DNA from: Cavia porcellus
Taxonomy: Eukaryota; Chordata; Mammalia; Rodentia; Caviidae
Assembly: GCF_034190915.1 (NCBI RefSeq)
Contig: NW_026947486.1
Coordinates: 78,906,044 to 78,970,043, forward strand
Length of the DNA: 64,000 bases
Direction: 5' to 3'
The notes beneath the pieces are model-generated. The model had not been told where the DNA came from. It searched no databases and saw nothing but the letters and a program-made list of their open reading frames with translations. A program made the translations under genes and the position numbers. This document shows, piece after piece, positions 46,514 through 58,237 of this stretch. Position 1 is the stretch's first letter. Every line of letters starts with the position of its first letter.

Positions 46514-46907
46514 TGTTTTGGCTTGTGTTTAGAGGCACTCTTCCCATCCCAAAGCCTCATAAGTTATAGGTGGGGCTTTTTCAGAGGTGGCTGGATATAG
46601 AGTATGTAACACTGGTGTTGATTTATGGTGCAATGCAAGGAAAAAGGGCACTAGGATTAAGGGTATAAATGCTACCACCCTAAGTAGCCTGGATAAAATA
46701 TAAGGGATAGAAAGAACTGTGCTTTGCTACCTTCTGCCTACCATGAATTGTTTCTCCCCTATGATACCTGTCTGTCATGCAATCCTGCCTTGGAGCCAGC
46801 CAATTATGGTCTGAAACCTCTACAAACCGTGAGCTAAATAAACCTATCCTCCTTTAAATTTTGGTTTCGGGTGCTTTGTCTAAACAATGAGAAAAGTAAC
46901 TAAGACA
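46514..46907 (+). mobile_element. MaLR-type solo LTR with perfect 5-bp target duplication
   Basis: It starts TGTTTTGGCTTG and ends 'gaaaagtaactaagaca'. 'gaaacctctacaaaccgtga' and 'gctaaataaacctatcc' (AATAAA) precede the end. CTTGT lies at 46509-46513 and 46908-46912. Confidence 0.85.
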
Positions 46908-48322
46908 CTTGTATTTTCACATTTATATTTTTATTTATTTGTTTTATGTGCCAGGGTTTTACAGATTCTTTGGTGGAGTATTCCGTTCTTCACAAGTGAG
47001 CCACAGTATTTTTTATGAGCCTCAGCCAATGCAGATATTGACATACAGAAAAAAACAAATGACAGCAACTACTATGTCACCTTGACTATAGTAGTAAAGT
47101 CAGCAACAATAATGGCATCAAGTGTCAACTGTATACTAACAAACCCCAAGAATCATTGTGAACTAACTGCCTTTGGTCAAAGCAAAGAGGTCTATGATTT
47201 CAGTGAAGACATTTAGGCCATTTACCTATTGTCCTGTAACAATTCAGTCCACTGATTTTTGTTAGATCTAGGCACTAGGGAAATAACTGAAGCATACCAC
47301 TGGATTAAACGCCATCTCCCTTAAATTCACCCTCTCTGAAGATTATACCATGCAGAACTGGTCTCCCACTAGAGCATATAGGTCCTGTGATCTTCCTGAC
47401 CTGAGCCTGAGCCTCTCAAACATCCCAGGAGATCTCTGTTTAGTTCTCCTACTTTCTAATGCTATTGTTCAAGGCTGTTTCTCACTCAGTCTTTATGATA
47501 GGTAAACAATTCAGTCCTAGAGTGAAATTCTCCTCCTGGTTGTTGGTCTCAACTTAAATCAGGTCAGTTTGTCACCCCGTGTTTTGGAGAGAGCAAGAGC
47601 CAAGTTGGCTAGGATTTGGTAGTTTAGGTTTTATCTTCCGTCCTTTTGCATGGATAGCACGAGGCCTGAGTCAGTGGCAGCAGTGGAGATGAGGAGCTTG
47701 AAAGGCTTCTCTCCTCTAGCCTTTCATTTAGTTTGCACAAAGCCTGGGACCAGAAGTGACACTGGCAGGATCAGTGTGCATCATCTCTGCTTCTGCCTTC
47801 CATGTGGGTTGCATGAGATCTGGCTCCATCAGCAGTATTGGTGGGCATGGGGCACATGGGTTCTCTCTGCTCCTTCCTTTCATGCAGGTTGTGCAAGGTC
47901 TAAAAGGCAGTGTGCTCGTGCTCTTTTTCTGACCTCAAGATCATGTCCTATGGGGTCTTTTTTTTTTTTTCACTCATAGACCCTGAATAAGATTTTACTG
48001 TTCCTCAGAAACATTTTCTTTCTTAAATCACAGAGGTGAAAGTTTTTCACTATGGCAGAAACCACATTGTTTCCCTTTTCCTTTGGTATCCAATCTTAGA
48101 CCATATTTTCTAGCCTCCTTGACAGTGTGGAAAGTATGTGTTATCACATGCAGATATAACTCATACATCCTCACACTTGCTCTGTAATCATTACCTAATT
48201 CCCTTTTTGATCACAGGAATGAAAATGATCATGGCTGGTTGAGGTCACAGATGAAAAGACTTGTTTTCTGAATGTCTTTATGAAAGCCATCCTCAGATCC
48301 TGACCCCTGCACTTAACTATTA
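46908..48322. other. Intergenic DNA, nothing recognised
   Basis: A GC-richer stretch at 47640-47980 has a 109-codon frame without a recognised family. Other sequence is unassigned. Confidence 0.4.
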
Positions 48323-48526
48323 TAGTGGTACCTTGGTTCTCAAATGTAATTTGTTCTATGATGTTGGAAAAGATGACCATATTTGTGTCTGTGTAGGAAA
48401 GACACTCATGGTTGTGTTTGTCATCTGATGCCCAGTTTGCAAACAAAAACAAAATTTTGCCAAAAGCTTCTGTTTGGGAACCAAAATGTTTGCAAACAAT
48501 AGCATTCATGAAATGAGATATTACTG
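48323..48526. mobile_element. MITE-like DNA transposon with TA target duplication (copy 2)
   Basis: It starts TAGTGGTACCTTGGTTCTC and ends with the partly complementary 'gaaatgagatattactg', flanked by TA at 48321-48322 and 48527-48528. The inner 'gttgtgtttgtcatctgatg' and 'attttgccaaaagcttctgt' match copy 1 at 32891-33148. Confidence 0.7.
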
Positions 48527-48683
48527 TACAGTATATGAGTTAAGTAAGAAGTTGACGTTTTAAAAACTATTATCATTTTGTGGTATGTTTGTTATAGTAG
48601 TTTATAAAAATATAAAAGATTTTCCGTTCAATTTAGCACCTGTAGACATCCCAGGCACGCTTCACAAGCTTACGTCTCTATTT

Positions 48684-49769
48684 TTCTCTCTCTCTTTTTT
48701 TTATTTAAGAGGAAAAAGAGAAAAACACAAAACAAAACAAAGCAGTGTAAGGTTACACATAATACAGAACTACAAAAAAAAAAAAACATAACAGTAAGAA
48801 ATCACCTGTTAATAGATTACATATTATCATCTTGGAAATAGTTGCTCAAATCACAGTATCAAAGAATACAAAGTAGACATTCAAACAGAGAGACTGCAAA
48901 CAGCTGTGTTCAGTGATCCAAAAACATTAATATAGTCAGCTATTTAACACCCCTAAACACACTTGCTGTTATATCCGTTAGAACTCTTTTTTTTTCCTCC
49001 CTCTCTTTTTTACAACAAAATTTACACATTTTGGATTTTATTACTCCTTAGTTCTTATTACTTTTTTGGGGGGGGAGAGAATAAAGTCAAATATGGCAAA
49101 ACAAAGCTGTCAGTCAAAACCAAGGATAGACATAGCACATGATGTAGAACAGAGTACAAGGTTATTAACAATGGTTATCAACGTTGTCTCTTGTTTCCTT
49201 AAAAAGAATTGTCTATCTCATTAGATATTATGAAGTTGTACAAAACAGTAGAGAACAAGACCAATAAAACTTAGGCATTGTAAACATTACAGGACTTCCA
49301 AAGGAGACAATAGTCAAACCAGAATGGGCATCTTTGTGAATCTTATTGCCTTCAAAGTAGTTGCCTATACCCTCAGACTTGATACTATCGCACAGAATGG
49401 AACAGAGTCTAATCAGTCAAAACAAGATGGTGGGAGTATTACAGGACTTCAAAACAAGTTAATAGGAAATCGAAAAGAGTTACTATTATATATCCTAATT
49501 TTTTTAAATTTTTCCCTTAATTAAAATAAACATAAGAAATAACTAATTTTTTTAAATAATAGTAGTTACCATAGTGTCTGTCTTTTTCCTTGAAATATTT
49601 GGATAAAACTTCATATACTATAGCTTCAAATATTTCCATATCAAGAAGCCCAGAATAAAGCCTTTCTAATTAATAAGTGAAAATTTTATAAGGCTTCAAG
49701 GCCACATAATGGGGAATCATGATTACCACATATTTTTATATATTTGAATCATTACTTACATTAGGGAAA
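48684..49769 (-). repeat. L1 3' UTR with repeated modules
   Basis: On the minus strand, module cores like 'ggcaactactttgaaggcaa' (near 49345-49370) and 'gagcaactatttccaagatg' (near 48835-48858) precede 'gaagtcctgta' and 'gttctgtatt' blocks, ending in 'cctcttaaataaaaaa'. It is the same arrangement as in the plus-strand copies at 18160-18856 and 36990-37452. Confidence 0.8.
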
Positions 49770-52700
49770 CTATTCGGTATTCACACATGCGAGATTGATT
49801 TATTTCACTTATGAGTATGGTCTCAAGCTGTGCCCATTTATTGATAAATATCTCAATGTGATCATTCTTTATAGCTGAATAATACTCCATTGTATAGAAA
49901 TACCACAATTTTTTATCCATTCCTCAGTTGATGGACACTTGGGTTGTTTCCAAGATCTGGCGATTACAAATTGTGCTGCTATAAACATAGGTGCACATAT
50001 ATCACTGTGGTATGATGCTTTCAGTTCTTCTGGGAATATGCCTAGAAGTGGAATAGCTGGAATAAATGGGATTTCCATTCCCAACTTTTTGAGAAACCTC
50101 CAGACAGACCTCCACAAAGGCTGTACCAGTGCAGGAGAGTTCCTTTTCCCCCACAGCCTCTCCAGCATTTGTTGTTGTTGGTTTTCTTGATCCTGGCCAT
50201 TCTTTCAGGAGTGAGATGGTATCTCAGTGTGGTTTTAATTTGTATTTCTCTAATGACCAATGATGATGAGCATTTTTTCATGTATTTATTTTCCATTTGC
50301 ATTTCTTCATCTGAGAATTGCGTATTCATCTCAGATGCCCATTTTTGGATTGGATCTTTGAATTTTGGAGGTCTGAGTTTTTTTAATTCTTTATATGTTT
50401 TAGACAAGAGTCCCTTGTCTGAGAGAGAGTTCACTAAAATTTTTTCCCAGTTTGTGGGTTTTCTTTTAACTATGCTGGAGATTTCTTTTGACATGCAGAA
50501 ACTTTTTAATAAGAAGTGGTCCCAGTATTGATTCTGGGAAGTATTTCCTGTGCAGTTTGAATCCTGTTCATGAATTCTCTACCTACTCCTATGTCTCCAA
50601 GGTTTCTACCCAATTTGTCTTCCAATAGATTTAGTGTTTCTGTTTTAATATTCAGATCTTTGACCCATTTAGGTTTTAATTTAGTACATGGTGATAGACA
50701 TGGGTCTAGCTTTAGTTTTCGGCAAATGGAGAGCCAGTTTTTCCAGCACCATTTATTAAAGAGACTGTCGTTCTTCCAGTGAACCTGCTTGGCTCCTTTA
50801 TCAAAGATAAGGTGGTTGAGTGTGTTTGTAGTTGTGGTTGTATCTTCTAATCTATTCCATTGATCTTCAGCTCTGTTTTGATTCCAATACCATGTTGATT
50901 TTACTACTGTTGCTTTGTAGTATAATTTCAAGTCAGGGATTGTGATGCCTCCTGCTTTGTCTTTGCTGCTTAGAATTGCCTTTGTGATTCTAGGTCTCTT
51001 CTGGTTCCAGATGAAATTTAGGAGTGATTTCTCTAGATCTATAAGGTATGTTGATGGTATTTCTATTGGGATTGCATTGAATCTGTATAAGAGTTTTGGG
51101 AGAATGGCCATCTTCACAATGTTTGTTCTTCCTATCCATGAGCAAGGGATGTCTTTCCATTTTCTGAGATCATCTTCAATTTCCTTTTTCAGTTTATTAT
51201 AGTTTTCATTGTATAAGTCTTTCACTTCTTTTGTAAGAGTAATGCCTAAATATTTCATTTTTTTGCTTGCTAATGTGAATAGTCCAGGTTCTCTTATTTC
51301 CCTCTCTGTGATTTTGTTGTTTGTGTATAGGAATGCTATTGATTTCTGAGTATTGATTTTGTATCCAGCCACATTACTGAATTTATTTATTGCATCTAAG
51401 AGTCTTTCAATGGAGCTTAGGGGGTCTTCTATGTAGAGTATCATGTCATCTGCAAACAATGACAACTTAACTTCTTCTTTTCCTATCTTTACCCCTTTTA
51501 TTTCTCTTTCTTGCCTAATTGCTCTGGCTAGTACTTCCAGTACTATATTAAATAGGAGTGGTGATAAAGGACATCCTTGTCTTGTGCCTGATTTTAAAGT
51601 AAAGGCTTTCAATTTTTGGCCAGTTAGTATGATGCTGGCTGTTGGTTTGTCATAAATGGCCTTTATTATATTGAGGTAAAGACCATCTATTCCAATTTTC
51701 TGTAGAGTTTTTATCATGAATAAATGTTGGACCTTATCAAAGGCTTTTTCTGCATCTATAGAAATAATCATGTGATTCTTATTTTTGGCTTTATTGATAT
51801 GGTGGATTACATTTATTGATTTGCATATGTTGAACCATCCTTGCATTCCTGGGATGAATCCCACTTGGTCATCGTGTATAATCTTCTTGATGATTTGCTG
51901 GATCCTATTTGCCAATATTTTATTGAGGATTTTTGCATCTCTGTTCATTAGGGAGATCGGTCTATAGTTCTCTTTTTTAGTTGGGTCTTTCTCAGGTTTT
52001 GGTACTAGAGTAATATTTGCTTCCAGGAATGACTTAGGAAGGATTGCTTCCCTTTCAATTTCATTGAATAGTTTGAGGAGTGTCGGCATTAGGTCTTCTT
52101 TATATTTCTTGTAGAATTCTGCAGTGAATCCATCTGGGCCTGGGCTCTTCTTGGTGGGTAAGGACTTAATTACATTTTCAATTTCAGTAACAGAGATTGG
52201 GTTATTCAACAGTTTTACATCCTCTTGATCTAGCTTTGGCACTTCATATGCTTCTAAGAATCTGTCTATTTCTTCTGTGTTATCAAACTTTTGAGAGTAG
52301 AGGTTTTCGAAATAGGTGTTGATGATCTTCTGTATTTCTATTGGGTCTGTAGTGATTTCTCCTTTTTCATTTCTTATTGCATGAATTTGAGCTTTTTCTT
52401 CCCTTTTTTTAATAAGGTTGGCTAGGGGCATATCGATTTTATTTATTCTTTCAAAGAACCAACTCTTTGATTTGTTGATTCTTTGGATTGTTTTCTTAGT
52501 CTCTATTGCATTGATTTCTGCTCTGATTTTTATAATTTCCTCTCTTCTTTTGGCTTTGGGCTTGACTTGCTCTTCTTTTTCTAGCTGTTTGAGGTGTAGC
52601 ATCAAGTTATTTATTTGTATTCATTCTGTTTTCCTGATGTGGGAACTCAGTGCAATAAATTTTCCTCTCAGGACGGCTTTCATTGCATCCCACAGATTCC

Positions 52701-53575
52701 GGTAAGTTGTATCTGCATTTTCATTTTCTTTTAGGTATTGTTTGATTTCTTCTTTAATGTCTTCTGTGACCCACTGATTACTCAAGAGTGTGTTATTCAG
52801 TTTCCATGTGTTTGTGGGATTTTTGCAGTATCTTTTATCATTAATTTCTAATTTCAAAGCGCTATGATCCGATAACATTCAAGGGATGATTTCAGCTCTT
52901 TTGCACTTATTTAAATATGTTCTGTGAGCTAACATATGGTCTATTTTAGAAAATGATCCATGTACTGCTGAGAAGAATGTGTATTCTGATGTTGTTGGGT
53001 GGAACATTCTGTATAAGTCTATCAAACCCATTTCTTCACAGGTATGATTCAGTTCTGTTATTTCTTTGCTCATTTTCTGTCTGGTTGATCTGTCCCTTGG
53101 TGTCAATGGCATATTAAGGTCTCCTGTTACAATTGTGTTACTGATAATTTGAGTTTTCATTTCTGTTAATAATTGTTTTATATAACTGGGTGTTCTGGAG
53201 TTTGGTGTGTATATATTTAAGATAGTTATCTCTTCATCTTGGAGTTTTCCCCTTACGAGTATGTAGTGACCTTCTTTATCCTTTATGGTCATTGTTGGTT
53301 TAAAGTTCACATTGTCTGCAAACAGAATGGCTACTCCTGCCTTTTTTTTGGATTCCTGATGCATGAAGAATTGTTTTCCATCCTTTGACTTTCAGTCTGT
53401 GAGTATCCTTCTGGGTTAGATGGGTTTCCTGTAAACAGCATATGGTTGGATTTTGTTTCTTGATCCATTCTGCTAGTCTGTTTCTTTTGGTTGGTGCATT
53501 GAGACCATTTACATTAATGGTTATTACTGTTAAATGCTGGTTAATTGTAGGAATCTTATCTCTCTGCTGTTGCAT
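49770..53575 (-). pseudogene. L1 ORF2 pseudogene (endonuclease and reverse transcriptase)
   Basis: ORF2 nicks target DNA and copies L1 RNA there. The endonuclease half shows ITINVNGLNAPTKR, LQETHLT, TGDLNMP and SKIDHMLAHR, which carry its catalytic residues. A 699-codon open frame (52605-50506) holds the reverse transcriptase with [11 protein letters not shown] (residues 282-292) and the catalytic FADD (residues 384-387). Breaks seen: a frameshift at an A-run near 53345, in-frame TGA codons at 52879-52881 and 52621-52623, frameshifts near 50500 and 50125, and further decay near 49869. The C-terminal Cys motif '[15 protein letters not shown]' is in the 50042-50494 frame. ORF2 is usually about 1,275 codons, and the layout matches that span. 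Confidence 0.93.
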
Positions 53576-53594
53576 CTTTATCTTTCTGTTCTGT

Positions 53595-54635
53595 TTAATT
53601 ATTTGCTTTGCTTAGTGGTTTTTTCCTTTGTGTATCTAAACTGTCTTTCAATATTTTTTGCAGGGTTGGTTTGGTGTTCATGAAGTTCTTCAGCTGTTCT
53701 TTGTCATGGAAGTATCGTATTTCACCATCTATTTTAAATGATAGTTCTGCAGGATATATCAGTCTAGGTTGGAAATCATTTTGCTTTAGGATCTGGAATA
53801 CTTCACTCCATGCTCTTCTTGACTTTATTGTTTGTGATGAGAAGTCTGCTGTGATTCTGATAGGTTTTCCTTTATAAGTGATCTGTCTTTTCTCTCTGAC
53901 AGCTTTTAATAATCTATTCTTGTGTTGGATTTCTGAGATGGTGATTATTATATGTCTGGGTGTAGTTTTATTTTGGTTATGACTATTTGGAGTTCTGTAT
54001 GCTTCACTGATCCTGATGTCAGTTTCTGATCTCATGCTTGGGAAATTTTCAGCTATTACTTCTCTAAATATCCTCTTGATATCCTTTATGTTGTCTCCTT
54101 CTTTTTCATTAATCCCTATCATTCTTATGTTATTCTTCTTTGCATCGTCTTGCAGTTGTTGAATTGTTGTTTCATGATTCCTTGTTATTTTTAAAAGATC
54201 TTTCCTTTCCTGTTCACTAGCTGCGATCCTGTCTTCAAGGTCTGAAATTCTATCTTCACTTTCATTAAGGCGGTTTTTACAACTTTCAGTGGAGTTTTTT
54301 ATTTCCTATATATCTCTGTACATCTGCATTATGTATTCTATTTGTTTCTTATATTGCTCGTCTAGGGATTCTATCTTTTTGTTTAGTTCCTCCAATTTTT
54401 TATCTGTGTTTTCTTTAGATATATTTAGAATCTCTTTCATTTCTTTTATCATTTCTTCTTTTATCTGGGATATTATTTCGAGTTTGAATTTCTTTAAAGC
54501 TTCCTGGAGTTGCTTGTCAACTTCAGTAGCTATTGTGTCTGATATATGAGGTGGATGGGATATATTTTCTTCTAAATACATTCCTCCTAGGGTTTCCTGA
54601 GATGGGCTGGAGGTTTGAGGTTGTAATTTGGTCAT
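53595..54635 (-). pseudogene. L1 ORF1 pseudogene with a single stop
   Basis: The frame from ATG at 54635 to the stop at 53595 spans 347 codons and is interrupted only by one TAG (plus-strand 54306-54308). Domains in order: an N-terminal Ser/Pro-rich tail, a Lys/Glu-rich coiled coil with heptads, an RRM-like part (RHIIITISEIQHKNRLLKAV) and a C-terminal domain ending in the 'PTLQKILKDSL' region. Length and order fit L1 ORF1p. ORF2 starts 19 bases after the stop, as expected for a bicistronic L1 RNA. Confidence 0.93.
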
Positions 54636-55267
54636 TTTCCTATATTTCTGTGTTTCAAGTGTTATTTGAAAGCTTCCTCAGGATCTGTTGAAAATCCCCT
54701 TCTATGTTTGCAGCTACTGAGACTCTGGCACCACGCTACCCCAAGCCATTGGGCCTGTAGAACCAATGGTCCTCCTCTGCTTGTTCAGAACTCCGCAGTT
54801 CCAGACAAGCTGGGCCTCAGGGACACTGTGCGCCCACCTGCCCCTTGGAAGATCCACAGCTCTTCAATCGCAGCCGGGTTAGGGTACTCACCACAGGCCA
54901 CAGTGCCTCAGGAGCCTGTGATCCCTCCCTGGTTGCAGAGATATCCACAGTCCTCCAGACAAAGGAAGGGGCTTCTGCAGGCACTCCAGATCCGCCCAGC
55001 TCCTCCTCTGCACACTGATGGCTAGGCGCGGCTGGGCTCGGGGGATAGTGTAGGCCCGCCTACCCGTCGGGAGCTCAGCAGACCTCCAAGTGTAGCCGGG
55101 ATGGGGAGGTGGCCGTAGTGGCCTCTAACCCGCTGCTCCACTTCACTGCACCCAGAAGCCTGGGGGGTCCGGAACAGTCTGAGATTTGGGCAGACTGTGC
55201 TGGGCACTCACCACAGGCCGTGGTGCCTCAGGAACCTGCGATCCCTCCCTGCTTGCAGAAATATTCC
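54636..55267 (-). promoter_or_regulatory. L1 5' UTR (internal promoter region), GC-rich
   Basis: L1 5' UTRs carry the internal pol II promoter. This one is much more GC-rich than its surroundings and contains repeated blocks: 'ctcaccacaggcc' with 'gcgatccctccctg'-type sequence near 54887 and again near 55207 (about 320 bp apart), and a second pair near 54811 and 55030. The 119- and 67-codon plus-strand frames here are byproducts of the GC content. Confidence 0.75.
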
Positions 55268-55477
55268 ACGTCTCTATTTCTCAATGCTGTAAAAAATATA
55301 GTACCCTCCTGAGTCCCTCACAAAAGTTCTGTTGTAGGAGAAGTTTCCACATTACCCAACTAAATTGAACTGAGAAGGTCAGGGATTGCTGTATTCATTT
55401 TATAGTCCTAAGTCTTTTCATTGACTGTTGTGGAATGTTTGCAATAAAGTTGGTTGAAAGAATCCGTTAATGTAAGG

Positions 55478-55805
55478 CAAAAGTCAGCAAACCACAGCCC
55501 ATTGATTCTGTCTACCCCATTATATACTTTTGTGTGGCCCATGTGCTAAAACTACCCTTCATACTTTCACGTGGTTAAAAACAAGTCAAAAGAGCAGTAA
55601 TATTTTGCAATATATTAAAATTACATGAAATTCAAATTTCAATGTCCTTAAATAAAGTTTTATTGCCATATACCTATGCTCATTCATTTACATATTATCT
55701 GTGCCTTCTTTTGCATTTCAACAGCAAAGTTGAGTAGTTGTGATGGAGACCTGATGTCTCACAAGGATTATAATATTTACTGTCACTGTAAAGAAAACAT
55801 TTTCC
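55478..55805. mobile_element. Ancient hAT-like DNA transposon fossil
   Basis: The phrases 'gtcagcaaaccacagcccat', 'aataaagttttattgccata', 'caacagcaaagttgagtagt' and 'tgatggagacctgatgtctc' follow a very common old mammalian DNA element of Charlie-like type. The exact family name was not recalled. Non-coding. Confidence 0.6.
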
Positions 55806-56654
55806 AAGCCTTCTTGTAATATTCCTTTTTGTTGTTTCAATAGAACTATGGCCTTTAACATCACTTATTTTTTCATTTAATCTTTGTCTTGGTGAATCAT
55901 GTGGCAATCATTTGGCAATACATGATTAGTGGAGATAAAGAATACTAAATTTAATTAGAGACCCAATAACCACTCAAGATCTGAATTACATGAATTACAT
56001 TAACTGATGAAATATTTCAATTTTCCAGCATCACTATTAATTAGGCATTTATACTATTTAACAATCTTTAAATTGAGAAAAGTCCAAAATAATTGATTCA
56101 TAGTTAAATTTTATTTAATGCAAGTTACTAATATCCTAAATATTGCATCAATATATTCTGTATCAGCAGTTAATGAATTGATGTATCAATATGTATTTTG
56201 ATATGAAATATTTCCATGTACCTGAAAATACTGATATGTATAACATTATATAAATCTTAAGGGACAATTGAATAAAAATCTACTTTCACTAGCAATTGAA
56301 TTTTTCCAATTTTTCTACAGTTTGTATTTTTATTATTGCAAACATTTTAAAATAAAATTTTCTCCATGCTTGAAAAATCTCTATGCATTTGGTCTTTTCC
56401 TGTCTATTCCAAAAGCTGTCTGGTGTGCAAAGAACAATGATTCAATAATAAAAAACACAAGAAAAGGCACAGGAGGCAAGGATAAAGTTAGAGCCAGAGC
56501 CAGCTTTCACATAAGCGTGCCTGCCACTGTTCTTGGAAAAAAAAAAAAATACACAAAGTTCCTTGAAATGAAAAAATGTCACCTGGTGGAACTAATTAAA
56601 TAAAACACTACTCAGTTGAACTATAGAGCATTCTATCATGTGTTAATATGAGGG
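55806..56654. other. AT-rich intergenic DNA, nothing recognised
   Basis: The 111-codon frame 56268-56603 is Lys/Phe-rich and typical of chance in AT-rich DNA. Confidence 0.4.
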
Positions 56655-56767
56655 AATTATTTTATTTTATTCATTTTTTTGACACGGGGTCTTACTATGT
56701 AGTTCAGACAGGTCTTTAACTCACTATGTAGCCTTGGCTGGCCTTGAAACTCTCAGCAATCTTCTAA
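56655..56767 (-). repeat. B1 SINE fragment, antisense
   Basis: 'acacggggtcttactatgta', 'gttcagacaggtctttaact', 'cttggctggccttgaaactc' match the B1 complement. It ends before the distal half, so it is truncated. Confidence 0.8.
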
Positions 56768-56885
56768 GACGTAATTATTTTAGAATCCTCTAAAAAATAT
56801 TATACATATTTACATTCTTATATTTGAAAGTTCCCAAAGAAATAGAGAAGGAACAGTTTCAGGTTATAATTTCTGATATCAGGAA

Positions 56886-57105
56886 TGAAACTTCCAACCT
56901 ACTAGATGTCCAATACAAGTTTGTCCTGTATGTGTTGCCAAAGACTGTTTTTCCTAGGGACATTTATGGAGTAAAACCACAAAGTGAGGCAGGTCTAAGG
57001 TGGAGTAAACAAGGGAACTAAATCCCTGACTAGGTTTCGTGCTTGAGAAAGAAAAAAGTAAATAAAGCAGGCTTGCATACTAAAGCTGCAGTTTTTCCTT
57101 CAAGT
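56886..57105 (-). mobile_element. Second-family LTR fragment (copy D), antisense
   Basis: It starts TGAAACTTCCAACCTAC, then 'gtccaatacaagtttgtcct' and 'taaaaccacaaagtgaggca' (last block within 56974-57000), in the order of copy A. An internal deletion joins this to a later U3 block near 57075-57100. It lacks the true 5' end. Confidence 0.65.
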
Positions 57106-57459
57106 ACAATTTTTAAAATTTTTATTTCCTTGACTCCTTTCTACCTAACCTTATTTTTTTTACCATAGCTCACTGTAACTCTTTTTGAATTAGACCAAGA
57201 ATTTAAGACAGACAAATGTAAGAAATTCTTCTAAGGCCAACCAAGGATTAGCAGAAATTTTTTCATAGAAAACATATGGAATTCAGGGTTAACCAAAATG
57301 TGTAATAATTTCCCAGGTGTCACAATTGCTTAATATCTCTTACTGTAAAGTGTGAAATTAATTGCTTTTAAATAATACATGTCATGGATGCAGAAAAGAT
57401 AAGTTTTCAAAGAGAACTGGGTATGTTTTGCATTATTTTCCATGGCAGACTGCAATGGC
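57106..57459. other. Intergenic DNA, nothing recognised
   Basis: No supported feature before the hairpin. Confidence 0.4.
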
Positions 57460-57540
57460 TCACCATATCAATAAACCAAAATGGAACTGTAAAGGAAGAG
57501 GTATCTTTTACAGTTCCATTTTGGTTTATTGATATGGTGA
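57460..57540. repeat. Perfect 34-bp inverted repeat (hairpin) with 13-nt loop
   Basis: 57460-57493 is the exact reverse complement of 57507-57540, with 57494-57506 between. The right arm enters the LTR at 57538-58161 by three bases, so the inverted copy seems to have formed after that LTR inserted. Two overlapping frames on opposite strands (57384-57602 and 57407-57595) encode the same peptide through the arms, which is a consequence of the palindrome. Confidence 0.97.
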
Positions 57541-58161
57541 AACAAAACTCTCGACCTACCACATGTTCATACAAGTTCGTGTTCTCTAAAATCAAAGAAT
57601 GAATTTTAGGAACAGTGGAAGTTAAGAGTAGAAATATTTACTGAGAGAAAAAAAGGTTCTGTCTGAAAGAGAGACAAAAGGGTCCTAAGTGGGTTGTTAA
57701 AGATTCTGTCTTTTCTAGAGATTTTTATAAAGTAAAACCATGAAGTGAGGCGGGTCTAAAGTGGGGAAAACCTGGAAACCAGCATGCCAGAGCAGCAAGA
57801 GAAGGGACAGAGCTACAGTCAACCAATAAGATTAATTGTTCAGGTAAAATTGACCAAATCAGGGACAAATGGGGAAACTAACTGCTTAGCAAGTGAGCAT
57901 ACTTTATGGATCAGTGACTCTTCCTATAGGGGGTTGGGATGCTGACTCCTGGCTTCTCAAAATGAGCCATATCTAATTAGGATTATACTTAAGGGTGTGG
58001 TTGCATTTGTTTTACATTCTGTTTTGGGACCTGGCCCACAACAAGAGGTGTGTGTCTCCTCCAAGGTCACAAGACATTTGGTTCTCTATGCTGGCTTCCT
58101 CAAGGGTCTAGCCCTGTCTGACTGCCTATAACATTTCCAACTAGCTCTGCTGCCTGAAACA
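57538..58161 (-). mobile_element. Solo LTR, second family (copy B), antisense
   Basis: In sense it starts TGTTTCAGGCAGCAG (complement ending at 58161) and ends TTTCA (complement starting at 57538), about 624 bp. It aligns with copies A and C. ATATG occurs at 57532-57536 and 58162-58166, one base off the left LTR edge, a likely 5-bp target duplication. Confidence 0.8.
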
Positions 58162-58237
58162 ATATGATTAGAGCACTGACTGTTAGCCAGTAGAATGTGT
58201 TAGAAGTGATATATGCCTCCCTTAAGACTAACCTTTC

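Larger units (their letters stand above)
48684..55267 (-). mobile_element. Nearly full-length L1 (6.6 kb), antisense
   Basis: It contains, on the minus strand, a GC-rich 5' UTR (55267-54636), ORF1 (54635-53595), ORF2 (53575 to about 49770) and a 1.1-kb 3' UTR ending in an A-tract (poly-T at 48684-48703 on the plus strand). ACGTCTCTATTT occurs at 48672-48683 and 55268-55279, a 12-bp target duplication, so the unit is one insertion that was probably full length. It is the youngest-looking L1 in the window, but stops and frameshifts break both ORFs. Confidence 0.95.

Noticed and set aside
54666..55025. 119-codon plus-strand frame
   Set aside because: It lies antisense in the GC-rich 5' UTR of the minus-strand L1 and has no homologue that I recognise.
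57384..57602. Frames on both strands that encode the same peptide
   Set aside because: The shared peptide is a direct result of the 34-bp perfect palindrome, not of a conserved gene.
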